Source of the DNA: G965220075 sp965220075
GTDB taxonomy: Bacteria > Chloroflexota > UBA11872
Assembly: GCA_965220075.1 (NCBI GenBank)
Contig: OZ244806.1
Span: 2,976,001 to 3,040,000, forward strand
Direction of reading: 5' to 3'
DNA length: 64,000 nucleotides
Shown here: piece after piece, positions 42,339 through 51,327 of the stretch
Layout: every line of letters starts with the position of its first letter
Position numbering within the stretch: position 1 is the stretch's first letter
Made by a program: the position numbers and the translations under genes
Notes under the pieces: model-generated
What the model saw: only the letters and a program-made list of their open reading frames with translations
Told to the model about the DNA's origin: nothing
The model's database searches: none

Positions 42339-43418
42339 CTAGACCGTCACCGCGCGGACCTCATCGGACCAGTTACGCCAGATGTCGCCGCTGGGGCCGA
42401 CCATCAGCCGTTCATCAGGCCAGGACTCGGGAGTCTTGTTGAAGCCATAGAGCGTGGCCTGACGGAGGACGTCGCTGGATGAATTGCCGCCGGCCATGTG
42501 CAGCATGATCGTGTGCCAGAGCACCACGGAGCCGGCCGGTCCCGCAGTCATCACGGGTTCCGTGTCGGCCTTGATGTCTCCAATCGGGGGATCGGTATAG
42601 CCCACGAACCTGGGGGAGTCCTCGCCGTTCGCGATGGCCGTTGCCCCGTGGTTCTTGGCCTCCCAGTAGTTCCAGATTTGCGTGTGGCTACCCGGAAAGA
42701 GGGTCAAGCCGCCGGCGCCAGGCGGCACGTCATCAAAGTAAACCGCGGTTTGCAGCAGCTGGCGCGTGTCATACAGGCCCTCACCCGCGTGGGAGCCGCG
42801 CCAGTCGGGGGGACTCGACGACGGGCTGTTCGGCAGCGTGCAATACATGCCGCGCGTACCCTGCGCGGTCATCCAGTGGGGACCGGTCTTGGGCAGCCGC
42901 AGGTTTTCGGTGTGGCCCGAGCCCTTCCCAGTCCAGGCCTCGCGCTTCGGGCCCATGTGGACTTCCATGCCCTTGGCGTTTTTCTCGGTCATATAGCAAG
43001 GGCCGGTGGTGCATCCGGACGAATCGAGTCCGCCGGGCCACACGACCTCGCCTGTTCCGAGCAACTGCTCGGCGATGTCCCACACCGCGCGGGCGCCGAT
43101 GTCGAGCAGCAGATCCTCCGCCCCGTTGCGAATGATCATGCGGTGGCCCCCGCCGGAGAAGTACGGGTCCCCGCCATCGTCAGGCCGCTCGTAGCCGGCT
43201 TTCTCCTCGTCGGTGAATGGAACCCACGTGGTGGGGTCGTCGCGTTTCATGCGGGGGCGGCTTGCCGCCACGGTGTCCCACATTTGGTCGCGGGCCTGGC
43301 GACAGAGGTCGGCATCGATGACGCCGGGGAGCACGATGTAGCCGGTTCGCTTGAACTCGGCAATCTGGCTTGCGGTCAGGGGCGCCACTTGGGGCACGCT
43401 TGGGGCAGACGCAGGCAT
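42339..43418 (-). CDS. Phytanoyl-CoA dioxygenase (PhyH) family protein
   Basis: A protein of 359 residues of the Fe(II)/2-oxoglutarate oxygenase type. It opens FKRTGYIVLPGVIDADLCRQ, a standard PhyH N-terminus. VYFDDVPPGAGGLTLFPGSH is the family's core strand with PGSH, and VVLWHTIMLHMAGGNSS holds the distal His ligand candidate with Arg in LRQATLYGF for 2-oxoglutarate. I cannot fix the first HxD ligand pair by eye. Members hydroxylate lipids or small secondary metabolites; substrate unknown. It lies alone, just right of tRNA copy 3. Confidence 0.75.
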   Translation of the reverse strand: MPASAPSVPQVAPLTASQIAEFKRTGYIVLPGVIDADLCRQARDQMWDTVAASRPRMKRDDPTTWVPFTDEEKAGYERPDDGGDPYFSGGGHRMIIRNGAEDLLLDIGARAVWDIAEQLLGTGEVVWPGGLDSSGCTTGPCYMTEKNAKGMEVHMGPKREAWTGKGSGHTENLRLPKTGPHWMTAQGTRGMYCTLPNSPSSSPPDWRGSHAGEGLYDTRQLLQTAVYFDDVPPGAGGLTLFPGSHTQIWNYWEAKNHGATAIANGEDSPRFVGYTDPPIGDIKADTEPVMTAGPAGSVVLWHTIMLHMAGGNSSSDVLRQATLYGFNKTPESWPDERLMVGPSGDIWRNWSDEVRAVTV

Positions 43419-44139
43419 TGGGTCTCATCCTTGTGTTGGAGATGCCCTCACGCTGACGGCCGAGTATGGCCTACAACGCTCATGGTCACCAGTTCTCAGG
43501 TGCCGTAGCTCCCAGCAGATACTGAAGAGCCACCACCCAGCGTCCGGAGGCACGAAGACCGACAGTCCCGCCACGACTGCCTGGCGATGTCAGGTCCCCA
43601 GATCTCCAGGCCCTTGATGCCGAGCGACTTCCGAGCCCATCACTGCGTGGACCCCGTTGGATCAGTCGCGGGAAATGCCGCCGCCGGGAGTCGCCATCAC
43701 ACGCTCACCTGAGACGGACGCCGCACCCAGGGACACAGCCCCGCGCAGGTTCGCGGGGCTGCCAGAACGTGGCCCCAGAGGCCGCCGAGATGAGCCTCAC
43801 CCGTCGCTACGTCTCGGGAAGAGGACCTTTCAGCGCCGTGAGAGTGGATCGGCACAAGTACGAAGGGGCTGCCATGGCCAGCGTTGGGATTCCCGCCGAC
43901 CCTGAGGTCGGCACAAGCGCCTCTATCCATTAGTACCTACTAATACTCACCGGCGGTACAGACGAATGCAGGGTGCGACGAAAATTCTCGAGGGCACGAG
44001 TCGACGGACAGCCCGGATTCGATGTCCAAGGCGCCTGCGAGGCCCACTGGCAAACACCCGGTGGCGAGCACGCCGCGGCCATTGGGGCGCTGAGCCTGGA
44101 CACGGCGTGACGTTTCGAGGGTATGATGTATGCACAATA
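43419..44139. other. Intergenic region holding a hairpin and a 66-bp repeat
   Basis: About 720 bp separate the PhyH gene from the zur operon. It contains a 10-bp-arm hairpin (43736-43761, CAGCCCCGCG/CGCGGGGCTG, loop CAGGTT) and a 66-bp segment repeated at the start of the 47552 gene. No intact gene is visible. Confidence 0.5.
43840..43905 (+). repeat. 66-bp repeat, copy 1 (other copy 47554-47619)
   Basis: 56 of 66 bases match the sequence at 47554-47619 without gaps. Here the frame GTGAGAGTGGATCGG... would encode a short peptide ending at TAG 43932. In the second copy the same frame opens the APH-like gene. It is either a duplicated gene start or a dispersed repeat. Confidence 0.7.
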
Positions 44140-44140
44140 G

Positions 44141-44155
44141 TGATACGGAGTATCA
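44141..44155. promoter_or_regulatory. Candidate Zur operator, perfect palindrome
   Basis: TGATAC-GGA-GTATCA, a 6-bp inverted repeat around 3 bases, ends three bases before the start codon of the Fur-family gene. A TATGAT hexamer at 44122-44127 could be its -10 box, which would put the palindrome in the early transcribed region, a good position for zinc-dependent autorepression of the whole zinc-uptake operon. Confidence 0.55.
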
Positions 44156-44158
44156 ATA

Positions 44159-44629
44159 ATGGCAAGCCTCACCGATAGTCCGCGCATCGACGCCATACTC
44201 GAGGATCTCGGCTACCGCCTCACCGGACCGAGGCGCAAGGTGGCCCGCCTGGTTGCAAGCAAGCAAGGGGCCTTCAGCGCCGAGTCGATCAACAACGATC
44301 TGCCAGGCGTCGGGCGCGCCACCGTCTATCGGACCCTCAAGCTGCTGTCGGAGGCGGGCATCCTCTGCAAGACCACACTGCCCAACGGAGCGCCTCGTTA
44401 CTCCTTCGACAACAATCAGCACCACCATCACGTGATCTGCACCTCATGCGGCGAGGTCGGGGAGTTCCGCAAGCCGGCGCTGGAGAGGCTGCTCCGTGAG
44501 ATGGCCAAAGAGGTCGACGGGAGAGTCCTCGGGCACCGCGTCGAGCTGTACGTGACCTGCACGGATTGCCTTGGGCGCGTGAGCACCGGCGGTGACAAGC
44601 CCAGCATCGCGGCGACGCGGGCAATATAA
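44159..44629 (+). CDS. zur: Fur-family metalloregulator, probably Zur
   Basis: A protein of 156 residues with an N-terminal winged helix (GYRLTGPRRKVARLVAS, ATVYRTLKLLSEAG) and C-terminal metal-binding domain. The histidine run in NNQHHHHVIC, the structural zinc pairs CTSC and CTDC and a Glu-rich dimer region are all visible. Fur members sense Fe, Zn or other metals; being first gene of a znuA-znuC-znuB operon argues strongly for zinc. Its stop overlaps the znuA start (TAATG). Confidence 0.87.
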   Translation: MASLTDSPRIDAILEDLGYRLTGPRRKVARLVASKQGAFSAESINNDLPGVGRATVYRTLKLLSEAGILCKTTLPNGAPRYSFDNNQHHHHVICTSCGEVGEFRKPALERLLREMAKEVDGRVLGHRVELYVTCTDCLGRVSTGGDKPSIAATRAI

Positions 44630-45627
44630 TGAGATCAAGTATCAAATTGGTGTCACCGCTCTTGCTTGCGCTCTCGCTCGGCCTGACTGCCGCCTGCGGC
44701 GCCAGCCAGGGCGGCAGGGATCGTCTCGCGGTGGTCGCGACCGTCTACCCGCTGGGCTACTTCTCCGAGCGCGTCGGCGGCGACCTGGTGGATGTCCAAG
44801 TGCTGATCGGGTCCGGTGTCGAGGCCCATGGGTTCGATCCCACGGCGTCCGACCTGCTGGCCATCAACGCCGCGGACGTGATTGTGATGAACGGGCTGGG
44901 GCTCGAGCCGTGGCTGGAGCGGGCGATCGACGCTCTGGGTGAGGGCGCCCAAGGGATCCTCGTGGAAGCGGCAGATGCAGCGCTGGCCCGGGAGGGGATA
45001 GTCCATGGGCACGGCGATGAAGACGACGACGGTGAGGAAGGCGACCACGGCGACGAAGATGCCGAGGAAGGCGACCACGGCGACGAAGAGGGTCACGAAG
45101 ACGTCGACCCCCACATGTGGCTCGACCCGACCCTGGCCGTCCGTCAGGTCGAGCGCATCCGCGACGCCTTCGCCGCGGCGGACGCCGCAAACGCCGACGC
45201 CTACAAGCAGAACGCGGATGCGCTCATCGCCGAGCTGGACGCGCTGGACGAGGAGTTCGCGGAGGGTCTCGGCGACTGCCGACACGAACACTTCGTGGCC
45301 TCGCACGCCGCCTATGGCTACCTGGCCGGTCGCTACGGCGCCAAGCAGGTCCCCGTCGCCGGACTGTCCGCCGAAGCGGAGCCTTCGCCTCGGCGGCTGG
45401 CGGAGATCAGCGACCAGGTGACGGAGATGGGCCTGGGCTATGTGCTGGTCGAGCCGGTCCTCAGCGGCGGTCCCGCCCAGACTCTCGCGCGTGAGACGGG
45501 AATCGAGCTAGTACCCATCCACGCCATCGGGAGCGTGACGGAGGACGAGCTCGACGCGCACGGCGACTATTTCGGCCTCATGCGCGACAACCTCGCCAGT
45601 CTCAGGCTTGCGCTGGAGTGCTCATGA
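44629..45627 (+). CDS. znuA: Zinc ABC transporter substrate-binding lipoprotein
   Basis: A protein of 332 residues. Lipoprotein signal with lipobox LTAAC near residue 23. The fold is of cluster A-I metal-binding proteins: VVATVYPLGYFSERVGGD, AHGFDPTASD (first His ligand), DPHMWLDPTL (second), FVASHAAYGYLA (third). A long loop of His/Asp/Glu (HGHGDEDDDGEEGDHGDEDA...) typical of ZnuA lies between the first two. It captures Zn2+ outside the membrane and delivers it to ZnuB. Coding overlaps znuC. Confidence 0.92.
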   Translation: MRSSIKLVSPLLLALSLGLTAACGASQGGRDRLAVVATVYPLGYFSERVGGDLVDVQVLIGSGVEAHGFDPTASDLLAINAADVIVMNGLGLEPWLERAIDALGEGAQGILVEAADAALAREGIVHGHGDEDDDGEEGDHGDEDAEEGDHGDEEGHEDVDPHMWLDPTLAVRQVERIRDAFAAADAANADAYKQNADALIAELDALDEEFAEGLGDCRHEHFVASHAAYGYLAGRYGAKQVPVAGLSAEAEPSPRRLAEISDQVTEMGLGYVLVEPVLSGGPAQTLARETGIELVPIHAIGSVTEDELDAHGDYFGLMRDNLASLRLALECS

Positions 45628-46403
45628 CCGCGTCGCCGCCACAGCCGCGCAGCGTGATCGAGTGGGACCACGCGACCTTCGCCTATGACGCGACAGTCGC
45701 CGTGGAGGACGTGTCGCTGAGCATCCACGAGGGGGAGCTAGCGGCAGTCTTGGGTCCGAACGGAAGCGGGAAGAGCACGCTGATTAAGCTGGCCCTGGGC
45801 CTGATGCGACCAACCTCAGGCGCGGTGAGGCTCTTCGGACGCGACGCGGAGGACTTCGGCGACTGGGACCGCGTAGGCTACATGCCGCAGGTGGTAGCCG
45901 GGATGTGGCGCGACTTCCCCATCACGGTGGCCGAGACGGTGGCCCACGGCGCATACCGCGGCATAGCTCCGCTGGCGCTGTTCCGCCGGTCCGAGCGGCC
46001 GGACGTCCTGGAGGCCCTCAAGGCGGTGGGCATGGCCGACAGCACTGGTCGGCGCCTCTCAGAGCTCTCGGTCGGCCAGCAGCAGCGGGTGCTGCTGGCC
46101 CGCGCGCTAGTTCGCCAGCCCGAGCTGCTGGTGCTGGACGAACCCGCGGCCGGCGTGGACGTCTCCGGGGAAGAGCAGCTGTACGCCGTCCTGCGTGACC
46201 TCAACCTCGACCGGGGCATGACCATCGTGCTGGTATCGCACGACATCGGCGCCATGCTGCGCGAGGCCAGCACCATTGCTTGCATGAACCGATTCCTGGT
46301 CCGTCACGGCCCGCCCCACGAGCTCACGCGTGAAGAGATATCCATCCTCTATGGCGTGCCCGTCGACGTGCTGGTCCACGACGCGCTCCACGAGCACCGC
46401 TAG
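45624..46403 (+). CDS. znuC: Zinc ABC transporter ATP-binding protein
   Basis: An ABC ATPase of 259 residues from ATG 45624, which overlaps the znuA stop (ATGA); GTG 45618 is an alternative two codons upstream. Walker A GPNGSGKST, signature LSVGQQQRV, Walker B LLVLDEP and switch His in LVSHD are all present. It powers Zn2+ import through ZnuB. Confidence 0.92.
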   Translation: MTASPPQPRSVIEWDHATFAYDATVAVEDVSLSIHEGELAAVLGPNGSGKSTLIKLALGLMRPTSGAVRLFGRDAEDFGDWDRVGYMPQVVAGMWRDFPITVAETVAHGAYRGIAPLALFRRSERPDVLEALKAVGMADSTGRRLSELSVGQQQRVLLARALVRQPELLVLDEPAAGVDVSGEEQLYAVLRDLNLDRGMTIVLVSHDIGAMLREASTIACMNRFLVRHGPPHELTREEISILYGVPVDVLVHDALHEHR

Positions 46404-46405
46404 CC

Positions 46406-47230
46406 ATGCCCGCGATCTTCCAGTACGAGTTCATGTTGCGGGCCCTCGCCGGCGGCGCGCTGGTGGGCGTCTTGGCGCCCACGCTCGGCACCTTCATTGT
46501 CCTGAGGAGGTTCTCGCTAATCGCCGAGACGCTCGCGCACGTTGCGCTGCTGGGTGTGGCCGTGGGACTTGCCACCAATACGTTCCCGTCGGTGGTGGCC
46601 CTGCTGGCCGCATCACTGGGCGCGATAGGAGTGGAGCAGCTCCGCTCGCGCGGCCGACTGCCGGGTGACGCGGCCATGGCGGTTGTGTTGTACGGCGCGT
46701 TGGCCTTCGCCGTCGTCGTCATCGGCATCACCAAGGGCTTCAACGTCGACCTCTTCTCGTTCCTGTTCGGCTCGATCCTCAGCGTCTCCATGTTGGACCT
46801 ATGGCTCCTGGCCGGACTCACCCTCGCTGTCGTGCTGTTCGTAGTCGTTTTCTTCGTCGACCTGGCGCAGATCGCCTTCGACGACGACCTGGCAAAGGTG
46901 AACGGAGTGCCTACCGGCCCTCTCAACATCGGTTTGGCGGTGCTGACCGGCGCGACCATCACGTTGTCGATGCGGGTGGTAGGCGTGCTCCTGATCGGCG
47001 CCATGCTGGTGGTGCCGGTGCTGGTTGGGTTGCGTCTCGCCCGTGGTTTGCGGGCCGCCGTGGCCACGGCGATCGTCGCCGGAGTAGTAAGCGCCATCGC
47101 CGGATTGGCGTTGGCTTTCTACGTGGACGTGTCTGCCGGAGGCGCGATCGTCTTGACGGCGCTCGGTCTCTTCACTGTGGCCCAACTCTGGGTCTTCCTG
47201 CGACGCCGGCGCCACAGGGCGCGCGCTTAG
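46406..47230 (+). CDS. znuB: Zinc ABC transporter permease
   Basis: A polytopic protein of 274 residues, about eight helices, of the ABC-3 family. It opens with FQYEFMLRALAGGALVGVLA and has FIVLRRFSLIAETLAHVALLG, the family's conserved coupling segment. It follows znuC by 2 bases and ends the zinc operon. Confidence 0.92.
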   Translation: MPAIFQYEFMLRALAGGALVGVLAPTLGTFIVLRRFSLIAETLAHVALLGVAVGLATNTFPSVVALLAASLGAIGVEQLRSRGRLPGDAAMAVVLYGALAFAVVVIGITKGFNVDLFSFLFGSILSVSMLDLWLLAGLTLAVVLFVVVFFVDLAQIAFDDDLAKVNGVPTGPLNIGLAVLTGATITLSMRVVGVLLIGAMLVVPVLVGLRLARGLRAAVATAIVAGVVSAIAGLALAFYVDVSAGGAIVLTALGLFTVAQLWVFLRRRRHRARA

Positions 47231-47296
47231 GCTCGACGCCTAGTAAGAAGGAGCCGGCCGCGGCATCCTCGCAGGGCGCACGCGACGGCGCGGGCA

Positions 47297-47494
47297 GTGG
47301 TGCTGCCAACACTTACGACGGACTATGACGATGCCGTCGCGCTCTATCGACGTTGCCGAAGGCAAGGAGAGACGGTTTGCAAGCTGATCGACTGTCTGGT
47401 TGCCTCCGTTGCCATACGCGCCGGGGTGCCGATTCTGCACGACGGCGCCGACTTTGACGTACTCGCGCGCCACACGGAGCTGCGGGTCTATGAA
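47297..47494 (+). pseudogene. C-terminal remnant of a PIN-domain (VapC) toxin
   Basis: DYDDAVALYRRCRRQGETV, LIDCLVASVAIRAGVPILH and DFDVLARHTELRVY match the C-terminal half of VapC-type PIN toxins, including the final acidic cluster (D..lA..A). The N-terminal catalytic Asp, the start and any antitoxin gene are missing. The frame continues into the APH-like gene, which can mimic a longer protein. Confidence 0.7.
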
Positions 47495-47551
47495 GCCGCA
47501 CGCAGGTGGAGGGCGCCGGCTCCCCTACCTGCGCCTCGACGACTCACCCGT

Positions 47552-48685
47552 ATGAGAGTGGATCGGAACAAGCGCGACGGGGCCGCCGTGGCCGGCATCG
47601 GGATTCCCGCCGGCCCTGACGGCCTGACCCCGGACTGGCTGACGCGGGCGCTGCGATCGGGCGGGGTTCTTGGCGGCGGCGCGGTGGCGCGCGTGGAATT
47701 CGAACTGCTGGAAGAGAGCGGCGGCTTTGCGGGCCGAATCGCGCGGCTGCGCGTGGCGTACGACCGGAGCGACCCGCAAGCGCCCGGCACGATGATCGCC
47801 AAGCTGCACAGCCGGGTGGACGCCATCCGGCAGCTCCTGCAGCGTCTGCGCGCGCCCGAGCGTGAGCTGCGGTTCTATCGTGAGGTCGCGGGGCGGCTGG
47901 CGCTGCGCACGCCGGCGCTCTACTACGGCGACTGCGAGGTCGACAGCGGTAGATTCGTCCTATTGCTGGAGGACCTGGCGCCGGCGCGTGCGGGTGATCC
48001 CGTAGCTGGCTGCCCGCCCGCGCAAGTCGAGCAGGCCATGCGGTCGGCGGCCGCGCTGCACGCGCAGTGGTGGGGCAGTGCCGAGCTTGCGTCGATGGAC
48101 TGGATAGCGGCGTTCGAGCAGCTCAGCGCGGCGCGCCACGAGTTGGGTCGGCAGGTTTGGGCGCCGTTCCTACAGAAGTACGGCGGCCGGCTGCCGCCGC
48201 GTTTCATGCAGGTCAACGACCGGCTGCGGCGCGGGCTGAATCACGCGCGAGAGGAGTTGTCGCGCGCGCCGCCGACCCTGCTTCACGGCGACTACCGTCC
48301 CGACAACCTGCTGTTCGGTACGGAGGGGCGGCCCGCGCCGCTGGCGACCGTCGACTGGCAAGTGTGCATGCGCGGTCCGGGTGTGTGCGACATCGCCTAT
48401 TTCCTGGTCGCGTGCGGTTCGCCCGAGCAGCGGCGCGCAATAGAGCCGGCGGCGCTTGAGACTTACCGCGGCGAGCTGATCAGGCGGGGCGTGGAGGGCT
48501 ACTCGCTCGAGCAGTGCCGGCGCGACTACCGGCTGGCGATGGTGGACATAGCCGCGCGCGTGGCGGTGCTGACCATGGGGCTGGGCGCCGGGAATGAGCA
48601 GGGGCGGGTTTTGCTGGATGGGCTGGCGGAGCGGGCCGCGGCGGCGCTGGTGGACCTCGACTGCGTGGAGCTTCTGCCGTCCTGA
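47552..48685 (+). CDS. Aminoglycoside phosphotransferase/ecdysteroid-kinase-like small-molecule kinase
   Basis: A protein of 377 residues with a protein-kinase-like fold. The catalytic loop HGDYRPDNLLF (His245, Asp247, Asn252) and the metal-binding Asp in TVDWQVCMRGP near 267 are clear; VLLLEDLAP is the usual hinge. It phosphorylates a hydroxyl of a small molecule; ecdysteroid-kinase-like (DUF1679) relatives are common in environmental bacteria and are not necessarily resistance genes. The first ~22 codons lie in a 66-bp repeat shared with 43840-43905, so the true start could be slightly further in. Confidence 0.75.
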   Translation: MRVDRNKRDGAAVAGIGIPAGPDGLTPDWLTRALRSGGVLGGGAVARVEFELLEESGGFAGRIARLRVAYDRSDPQAPGTMIAKLHSRVDAIRQLLQRLRAPERELRFYREVAGRLALRTPALYYGDCEVDSGRFVLLLEDLAPARAGDPVAGCPPAQVEQAMRSAAALHAQWWGSAELASMDWIAAFEQLSAARHELGRQVWAPFLQKYGGRLPPRFMQVNDRLRRGLNHAREELSRAPPTLLHGDYRPDNLLFGTEGRPAPLATVDWQVCMRGPGVCDIAYFLVACGSPEQRRAIEPAALETYRGELIRRGVEGYSLEQCRRDYRLAMVDIAARVAVLTMGLGAGNEQGRVLLDGLAERAAAALVDLDCVELLPS

Positions 48686-48984
48686 GCCGGCCGGAATGGT
48701 TGGGTATTCGGCGCGCGCGGCGAGAGTATGGAAGTTTTTCACTGGCAGCGCGAGGGGCGTTGGGGAATACTTCTGGCTCGTGAACAAGAGCACGGCACAG
48801 CTATCTATGCGCACGGACATCATTCGGCTCGAACCTGACGCCTGTACGCAGCGCGGCGGTTTGCGGCGAGTCAAATGCGGCGGCGTGTTCCGGCCTAGCC
48901 GCTATCCGATAGCAGGACGATGGCACTGATGCGGACAGATACGCGTATCGGCCCGATCTGCGCGCGCGCGGGATCGAGCTGAGA

Positions 48985-49839
48985 TTGCGCAAGCCACTCC
49001 TAGTCAGGCTGGCCGTGCTGGCGCTCGTGGCGGCCGCCGTAATAGTGGGCGTATTCGTGTGGGTATGGGTTTCGGGCGGTTCCGGCGAGGCAAGCGCGCC
49101 TATCACGGCGCCGCAGCTGACAGTGGCGCCGCGGACCGAAGCGACCGCCGCGCCGACCCAGCCCAGCCCGACAACGCCGGCGCCCTCCCCGCAAGCCACG
49201 TCGGCAAGCACCGCCGCGCCGCAAGCCGCGACCGCGAGCCCGGCCGCGACTCCAGCGCCAACCACCGCCGCGCCTGCGGACGCTCCGACGCAGCGCATCT
49301 TCCGCATCGTGCCGGACGAGTCGGAAGTGCGTTTCATCATCGACGAAATACTGCGCGGAGAGCCGACCACCGTGGTGGGCGCGACCAATCAAGTGGCAGG
49401 CGACATCCGGGTGAATTTCGAGAATCCGGCGGCGTCCGAGATAGGTCTCATCCGCATCAACGTGCGCACGCTGCGAACCGCCGAGGAGCGGCGCGACCGG
49501 GCCACGCGCAGCCGGATTTTGCAATCCGCGCAGCCGGAGTATGAGTTCGCCGAGTTCGCGCCAACGGCGATCGAGGGGCTGCCGGATACGGTCGCGGTCG
49601 GCCAGCCGGTCGAGGTTCGAATCACGGGGGACTTCACTATCCGCGACATCACGAACCCCGTGACGTTCGAGGCCACGGTCACCCTCGTGAGCGAGGACCG
49701 CCTGGAAGGCACGGCGGCGACCACGATCGAGCGCGCCGACTACGACCTGGTGATTCCAAGCGTGCCGTTCGTTGCAAACGTGTCGGAGACGGTCGGCCTC
49801 GAGATCGACTTCGTAGCCAACAGCGTGGAGGCTCCGTAG
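48985..49839 (+). CDS. YceI-like lipid-binding domain protein with membrane anchor
   Basis: A protein of 284 residues with TTG start. One membrane helix at ~8-30, an Ala/Pro/Thr linker at ~35-100, then a YceI lipocalin-like domain: RIVPDESEVRFIIDEIL, NVRTLRTAEERRDRATRSR, FTIRDITNPVTFEATV and ADYDLVIPSVPF, which are the family strands. YceI proteins bind isoprenoid or fatty-acid-like lipids outside the cytoplasm. The upstream 299-bp spacer (48686-48984) shows no gene. Confidence 0.85.
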   Translation: MRKPLLVRLAVLALVAAAVIVGVFVWVWVSGGSGEASAPITAPQLTVAPRTEATAAPTQPSPTTPAPSPQATSASTAAPQAATASPAATPAPTTAAPADAPTQRIFRIVPDESEVRFIIDEILRGEPTTVVGATNQVAGDIRVNFENPAASEIGLIRINVRTLRTAEERRDRATRSRILQSAQPEYEFAEFAPTAIEGLPDTVAVGQPVEVRITGDFTIRDITNPVTFEATVTLVSEDRLEGTAATTIERADYDLVIPSVPFVANVSETVGLEIDFVANSVEAP

Positions 49840-49886
49840 GCGCGTCGGGTCCCGAGGAAAAGGGCGCCGGAGGGGACCGCAGCCAA

Positions 49887-50579
49887 GTGACTATGGCCGG
49901 CTACGATCCGATCGCCGACCGCTACGCCAAGCTTGTCCGCGAGGGCTGGCTGAAAGGTCTGATCGAGCACCTGGCCCAGCAGCTTCTGGCTTTGGCTGGT
50001 GACGTCGCGGGACTGAAGGTCCTGGATGCGGGCTGCGGGGAGGGTCACGTAGCGCGGCTCTTCGCGCGTCACGGGGCCGATGTCACGGCAGTGGATATCT
50101 CGTCTCGACTGCTGAAGCTGGCCAGGACCTACGACGACGGTCGGGAGTACGACATCGAATACGTAGAGGCGGACCTCGCCGCCGGCCTCCCGTCGTACCG
50201 GCAGTCCTTCGATCTCGTGACCGCAAATATGGTGCTGGACGACTGTGAGAATCACGTCGGGTTTCTAAGAACTGTCAGAGCAGCGCTAAAGCCCGACGGC
50301 CGTTTCCTGATGTCGTTCAACAACCCCTATTCAGTCGTGCCGCGTGGCAAGTTCGCCGAGTATTTCCAGTCGGGCGCCGTGGGCAGCTTCTTTGGCGTGG
50401 AAAAGGCAGGGTTCGAGATCCCGTACTACTACCGGACGTTCGAGGACTGCGTCACTGCTTTTCGCCAGAGCGGTTTCCTGCTGCGCACGCTGATCGACAT
50501 CGGATCTGACCCGGCCGATCCGAATCGACCAGCCGAACCGGTGCCGTCATTGCTCGTGCTGGAGCTGGTTCCGCGGTAG
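49887..50579 (+). CDS. Class I SAM-dependent methyltransferase
   Basis: A protein of 230 residues. Motif I VLDAGCGEGHVAR near 50-62, motif II VDISSRLLKLA, and post-motif EADLAAGLP with FDLVTANMVLDDC match Methyltransf_11/25 enzymes that act on small molecules. GTG 49887 follows GGAGGGG by 9 bases; ATG 49893 is an alternative. Substrate unknown. Confidence 0.83.
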   Translation: MTMAGYDPIADRYAKLVREGWLKGLIEHLAQQLLALAGDVAGLKVLDAGCGEGHVARLFARHGADVTAVDISSRLLKLARTYDDGREYDIEYVEADLAAGLPSYRQSFDLVTANMVLDDCENHVGFLRTVRAALKPDGRFLMSFNNPYSVVPRGKFAEYFQSGAVGSFFGVEKAGFEIPYYYRTFEDCVTAFRQSGFLLRTLIDIGSDPADPNRPAEPVPSLLVLELVPR

Positions 50580-50655
50580 CCGCAAACGCGACCGGCGTGC
50601 GCCGCGGGTCCATGTGCGCATCGACTCGCGAGGACCATTTGGAGCCACGTGAATC

Positions 50656-51327
50656 TCATCGGGGAGCGACTCCCGCTGATTGTCGGGCGCAGGAGCGTTC
50701 AGGCCCGTCTCGGTCCTCGAGGCCAATCGTTCGAGCGGCCCACGCGAGGACGGCGCGTTGGTCGAAATCGGACCAATTCGAAGTATCGACCTTCAGCGTG
50801 GGGCCCGACACATCCAGCGGGGCGAACGGCCTGCGCACCATTTCAGCGATCTCGGCGAGCCGTTCTCTATCGAAATGACTTGGATGCCGGGTGCCAGCGC
50901 TCGCACGACGGCGGTAACGCTCCTCGATAACACTACTTTTTGCGGTCAACACGATCTGGATGGCCCTGCATCCGCACTCAGATTCCAGGCGTGCGACTCG
51001 TGAATTGTCGTAGATCGGGAGCGCTGGCAACTCGAGTATCACTGGCAGCCCCTGCTTCAATATCGAGTCAGCCAAGCTGAACATGAGGGCGATTGCCGCC
51101 ACGCCCAGCCTCCTTGAGTCATCGACGTTTGGTGCGCCGAGCGTGTCGAACAGTTGCTCCTTGATCGCGTCCTTGGAAATCACCGGTACGGCGAGCTCGC
51201 GCCCCAGGAGCTGCGCAAGAGTGGTTTTCCCGGTCGCGGGATATCCGTTCACGACAAGTGCGAACGGCCGCTTCCACGGAATACCCCCGCCATCTCGACG
51301 GCCTGAGGCCATGCGATTGCTCGACAC
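50656..51327 (-). CDS. P-loop kinase-like ATPase (AAA_33/zeta-like)
   Basis: A protein of 223 residues. Walker A GYPATGKTT near 28-36 followed by LGRELAVPVISKDAIKEQL, the pattern of small-molecule kinases of the AAA_33 type, and a substrate-binding Arg-rich segment ERYRRRAS. GTG start overlaps the Nudix stop by one base, so both genes are translated together. It may phosphorylate a nucleoside, sugar or antibiotic-like compound; unknown. Confidence 0.78.
   Translation of the reverse strand: MSSNRMASGRRDGGGIPWKRPFALVVNGYPATGKTTLAQLLGRELAVPVISKDAIKEQLFDTLGAPNVDDSRRLGVAAIALMFSLADSILKQGLPVILELPALPIYDNSRVARLESECGCRAIQIVLTAKSSVIEERYRRRASAGTRHPSHFDRERLAEIAEMVRRPFAPLDVSGPTLKVDTSNWSDFDQRAVLAWAARTIGLEDRDGPERSCARQSAGVAPR

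Noticed and set aside
47552..48685. Antibiotic-resistance call for the APH-like gene
   Set aside because: Only the general kinase fold is supported; ecdysteroid-kinase-like relatives are common in environmental bacteria and no resistance context is present.
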